In this document: positions 61,439 to 64,000 of the stretch, piece after piece
Numbering within the stretch: the first letter of the stretch is position 1
How the letters are laid out: each line of letters opens with the position of its first letter
DNA from: Zoogloeaceae bacterium G21618-S1
GTDB lineage: Bacteria; Pseudomonadota; Gammaproteobacteria; Burkholderiales; Rhodocyclaceae
Direction of reading: 5' to 3'
NCBI GenBank assembly: GCA_027214125.1
Contig: JAPWHF010000008.1
Location: 137,573-201,572, forward strand
DNA length: 64,000 bases
Translations under genes and position numbers: made by a program
Notes under the pieces: model-generated
What the model saw: the letters and a program-made list of their open reading frames with translations, nothing else
What the model was told of the DNA's origin: nothing
Databases searched by the model: none

Positions 61439-63577
61439 TCACCCCTGCTGCAGCGCGTAGAGCTTGGCGTAGGTGCCGTTGGGGCGTTCCTTGAGCTCGC
61501 CGTGGTGGCCTTCTTCGATCAGCTCGCCTTTGTCGAGCACCAGGATGCGGTCGGCGTCTTTTACGGCGGAGAGGCGGTGGGCGATGATGATCACGGTGCG
61601 GCCCTTGCAGATGTCGCGCATGTTCTGCTGAATGATGTGTTCGGATTCATAGTCGAGCGCGCTGGTGGCTTCGTCGAAGATGAGGATGCGCGGGTTGGTG
61701 AGCAGCGCGCGGGCGATGGCGATGCGTTGGCGCTGGCCACCAGAGAGCGTGGCGCCATGCTCGCCCACGGCGGTGTCGTAGGCCTCGGGCAGCTCCATGA
61801 TGAATTCATGCGCGCCGGCCAGTTTGGCGGCGGCGATGACGTGCTCGATGGGCGCGCCGGGGTCAGTAAGCGCGATGTTGTCGCGTATCGAGCGGGCAAA
61901 GAGCACGTTTTCTTGCAGCACCACACCAATCTGCCGGCGCAGCCACACCGGGTCGGCCAGCGCGAGATCGACACCGTCGACCAGCACCCGGCCACGCTCC
62001 GGCACATAGAGCCGCTGGACAAGCTTGGTGAGGGTGCTCTTGCCCGAGCCCGAGCGCCCGACGATGCCCACCACCTGCCCGGCTTCGATGGCAAAGCCGA
62101 TGCCGCGCAGCACCTCGGAGCCATCGGGCCGGTAACGGAAGCGCACGGCGTCGAATTCGATCCGCCCCTGCATGGGCGGCAAGGCGGCGCGGCTGGCGGG
62201 GATTTCGGAGCGGGTGTTGAGGATGTCGCCGAGCCGGGCCATGGAGATGCCGGTCTGCTGAAACTCTTGCCACATGTTGGCCAGGCGCATGATGGGCTGG
62301 GCGATGCGCCCGGCGAGCATGTTGAAGGCGATGAGCCCGCCGACGGTGAGCGCGCCGTCGATGACCTGATAAGCCCCCATCCACAGGATGCCGACAGTGA
62401 CCAGTTTGTTGATGAGGCCGACGCCTTCGGAGGCCCAGGTGCCGAGGCGGGTCACCCGAAAGCCCGAGGCGACGTAGCCGGCGAGCTGATTGTCCCAATG
62501 GCGGGTGAACTGCGGCTCGACGGCCATGGCCTTGAGGGTGTGGATGCCACTGACCGATTCGACCAGGAAGGCCTGGTTGTCGGCCCCGCGGTTGAATTTC
62601 TCGTTGAGCCGTTTGCGCAAGATAGGCGTAACCGATAGCGACAGGATGGCGTAGAGCGGGATCGAGCCGAGCACGATCCAGGTCAGCGTCGTCGAGTACC
62701 ACGCCATCACGGCGAGGAACACCACCGAGAACAGCAGATCCATGACCAGGGTGAGCGCCGAGCCGGTAAGAAACTGGCGGATGTGCTCCAGTTCGCGCAC
62801 CCGGGCGACCGAATCGCCCACCCGGCGGGCTTCGAAGTACGACAACGGCAGCGCCAGCAGATGTTTGAACAGGCGCGCGCCCAGCTCGACATCGATACGA
62901 CTGGCGGTGTGGGCGAACAGGTAGGTGCGCAGGCCCGATAGAAGACCTTCGAACACCGTGACCACCAGCAGGCCGATGCCGATCACGGTCAGCGTGGCAT
63001 AGCCCTTGTGCACCAGCACCTTGTCCATCACCACCTGGAAGAACAGCGGCGTGACCAGCGCGAACAATTGCAGGAAGAAGGCCGCGACCAGTACCTCGGT
63101 GAGCAGCTTGCGGTACTTGACGATGGCCGGGATGAACCACGAGAAATCGAAGCGGGCCAGCTCGGCGGCCAGCGAGGCGCGCGAGGTGAGGAGCATGAGC
63201 CGCCCGCTCCAACGCGCTTCGAACGCCGCCACCGGCAGAATCTCGGGGCGCGAGGCGAGCGGATCGTGGATGAGTACGCGCTGGATGTCGTCGGGGGCGT
63301 GCTCGGCGTCGGTCTCAACCCGCGCGACAATGAAGAAACGGCCATCCTGCCCTACCGCGATTGCGGGCAACGCCATGCCATTCAGCGCAGCGAGCGAGAA
63401 GCGTCCGGCCTTGGCCTTGAGCCCCGTACTGCGCGCCGCACGCAACAACGCGGACTCGTCGACAAACGCGCCAACCGGGGCGAACTCATGCGCCAGCTGT
63501 GCCGGATCGACCGCCACGCCGTGCATCCGGGCCAGCAGCGCAAGGCATGCCAGCCCAGTATCGGTGTCTTGAGACAC
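61439..63577 (-). CDS. hlyB: Type I secretion ABC transporter with C39-like domain (HlyB-type)
   Basis: Inner-membrane exporter of 712 residues. The N-terminal C39-like domain (~1-130) begins [18 protein letters not shown], with threonine where C39 peptidases have the catalytic cysteine, so it is a degenerate binding domain, as in HlyB. The transmembrane domain (~150-450) has six helices. The ATPase domain has Walker [16 protein letters not shown] near residue 503, the signature [15 protein letters not shown], and Walker [14 protein letters not shown] followed by the switch histidine ([11 protein letters not shown]). It is the first gene of the operon. No TolC-type gene lies in the window. 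Confidence 0.96.
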   Translation of the reverse strand: MSQDTDTGLACLALLARMHGVAVDPAQLAHEFAPVGAFVDESALLRAARSTGLKAKAGRFSLAALNGMALPAIAVGQDGRFFIVARVETDAEHAPDDIQRVLIHDPLASRPEILPVAAFEARWSGRLMLLTSRASLAAELARFDFSWFIPAIVKYRKLLTEVLVAAFFLQLFALVTPLFFQVVMDKVLVHKGYATLTVIGIGLLVVTVFEGLLSGLRTYLFAHTASRIDVELGARLFKHLLALPLSYFEARRVGDSVARVRELEHIRQFLTGSALTLVMDLLFSVVFLAVMAWYSTTLTWIVLGSIPLYAILSLSVTPILRKRLNEKFNRGADNQAFLVESVSGIHTLKAMAVEPQFTRHWDNQLAGYVASGFRVTRLGTWASEGVGLINKLVTVGILWMGAYQVIDGALTVGGLIAFNMLAGRIAQPIMRLANMWQEFQQTGISMARLGDILNTRSEIPASRAALPPMQGRIEFDAVRFRYRPDGSEVLRGIGFAIEAGQVVGIVGRSGSGKSTLTKLVQRLYVPERGRVLVDGVDLALADPVWLRRQIGVVLQENVLFARSIRDNIALTDPGAPIEHVIAAAKLAGAHEFIMELPEAYDTAVGEHGATLSGGQRQRIAIARALLTNPRILIFDEATSALDYESEHIIQQNMRDICKGRTVIIIAHRLSAVKDADRILVLDKGELIEEGHHGELKERPNGTYAKLYALQQG

Positions 63578-64000
63578 TCTGACCTCTGTGATTTTTTTGT
63601 TTTAGATCGCCTGCATGCAGACAAGAGCAGCTAGGATATCGACATATTTACACCGATACAATTACTCTAAAGTCATACGCAAATTGACTGGCAAAAAATA
63701 ATTGCTTTGCACAATGGCCGGACGATTCACAACACAACGGCGAGTCAACGCCCAATGCATCCAAGCAGAAAGACCGGACTCCGAGTGATGGGCCAACACT
63801 TTCTCTAGCACCCAAACAACAGCACGCCAAAGAAGCCTGCACTGATATCCACTGCTCACAAAAACGCGTCTTCCACGCACCGTCGAAAAAACTTACACAT
63901 CGCAGCCCCCCGCAGCACGGCAATTCAAGACATTGGCATCAAGCAGTTGATTTGCATGGTTTATGCAAACGCGGTACGACTATTGCTTATCAAACGTCGC
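63578..64000. other. AT-richer region upstream of the secretion operon, no supported gene
   Basis: About 420 bases with visibly lower GC than the rest. It should hold the promoter of the minus-strand hlyB operon. Two short overlapping minus-strand frames (63648-63923 and 63662-63880) have no recognisable similarity and no convincing ribosome binding site, so they are not called. No terminator, tRNA or repeat was identified. Confidence 0.6.

Noticed and set aside
63648-63923. Short minus-strand frames near the right edge
   Set aside because: Two overlapping frames have unusual composition, no recognisable motif and no good ribosome binding site; the region more likely holds the promoter of the secretion operon.

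Overview
The window is a GC-rich (about 60-65% by eye) chromosomal segment of a beta-proteobacterium, most likely a Rhodocyclales/Zoogloeaceae-type organism. This is inferred from the housekeeping order yggS-proC-yggT-yggU beside pilT-pilU, the algH-ruvX-pyrR-pyrB-pyrX operon, and a hydrogenase cluster with the same gene order as that of Ralstonia/Cupriavidus. The first ~110 bases are a poly-C run that looks like a sequencing or assembly artefact.

Region 1 (0.1-13.8 kb) is mostly housekeeping: a class I photolyase; algH-ruvX-pyrR-pyrB and a dihydroorotase homologue that has lost its metal-binding histidines; a short promoter-terminator unit that could encode a small RNA; an acyl-CoA ligase; yggU-yggT-proC-yggS; the twitching ATPases pilT-pilU; an rRNA methyltransferase and hemJ. 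Region 2 (13.8-24 kb) carries an NAD(P)-dependent epimerase-like protein, a ferredoxin-reductase-type oxidoreductase and a signalling cluster: an EAL-like/HDOD protein, a hybrid histidine kinase and a REC-PAS-GGDEF-EAL regulator, probably one phosphorelay that controls c-di-GMP. A small cytochrome c and a thioredoxin-domain YyaL protein follow.

Region 3 (24-55.8 kb) is a complete system for aerobic H2 oxidation. On the minus strand, read from right to left, it holds the structural genes hupS-hupL-hupC, the maturation set hupD-F-G-H-I-J-K, then hypA-B-F-C-D-E-X, the NtrC-type regulator hoxA, the regulatory (H2-sensing) hydrogenase hoxB-hoxC with its kinase hoxJ, and hupE. HupS has the two extra cysteines of oxygen-tolerant group 1d enzymes, and HypX is the enzyme that makes the CO ligand under air. 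Two blocks of unrelated genes break the order: ompW/PPOX-like/GST/LysR/HigA between hupC and hupD, and a phosphate transporter, an antiporter, DUF2164 and DUF302 genes between hoxA and hoxB. Sigma-54-like -24/-12 elements sit at plausible distances before hupS, hupD and hupE, which would place them under HoxA. Several families of intergenic repeats are scattered through the cluster.

Region 4 (56-63.6 kb) is a minus-strand type I secretion operon: an ABC transporter with a degenerate C39 domain, an HlyD-type adaptor and a 1281-residue RTX protein. The RTX gene contains a 534-bp in-frame tandem duplication and has an AT-richer 5' end. The last ~420 bases are AT-richer and hold no gene that I can support.
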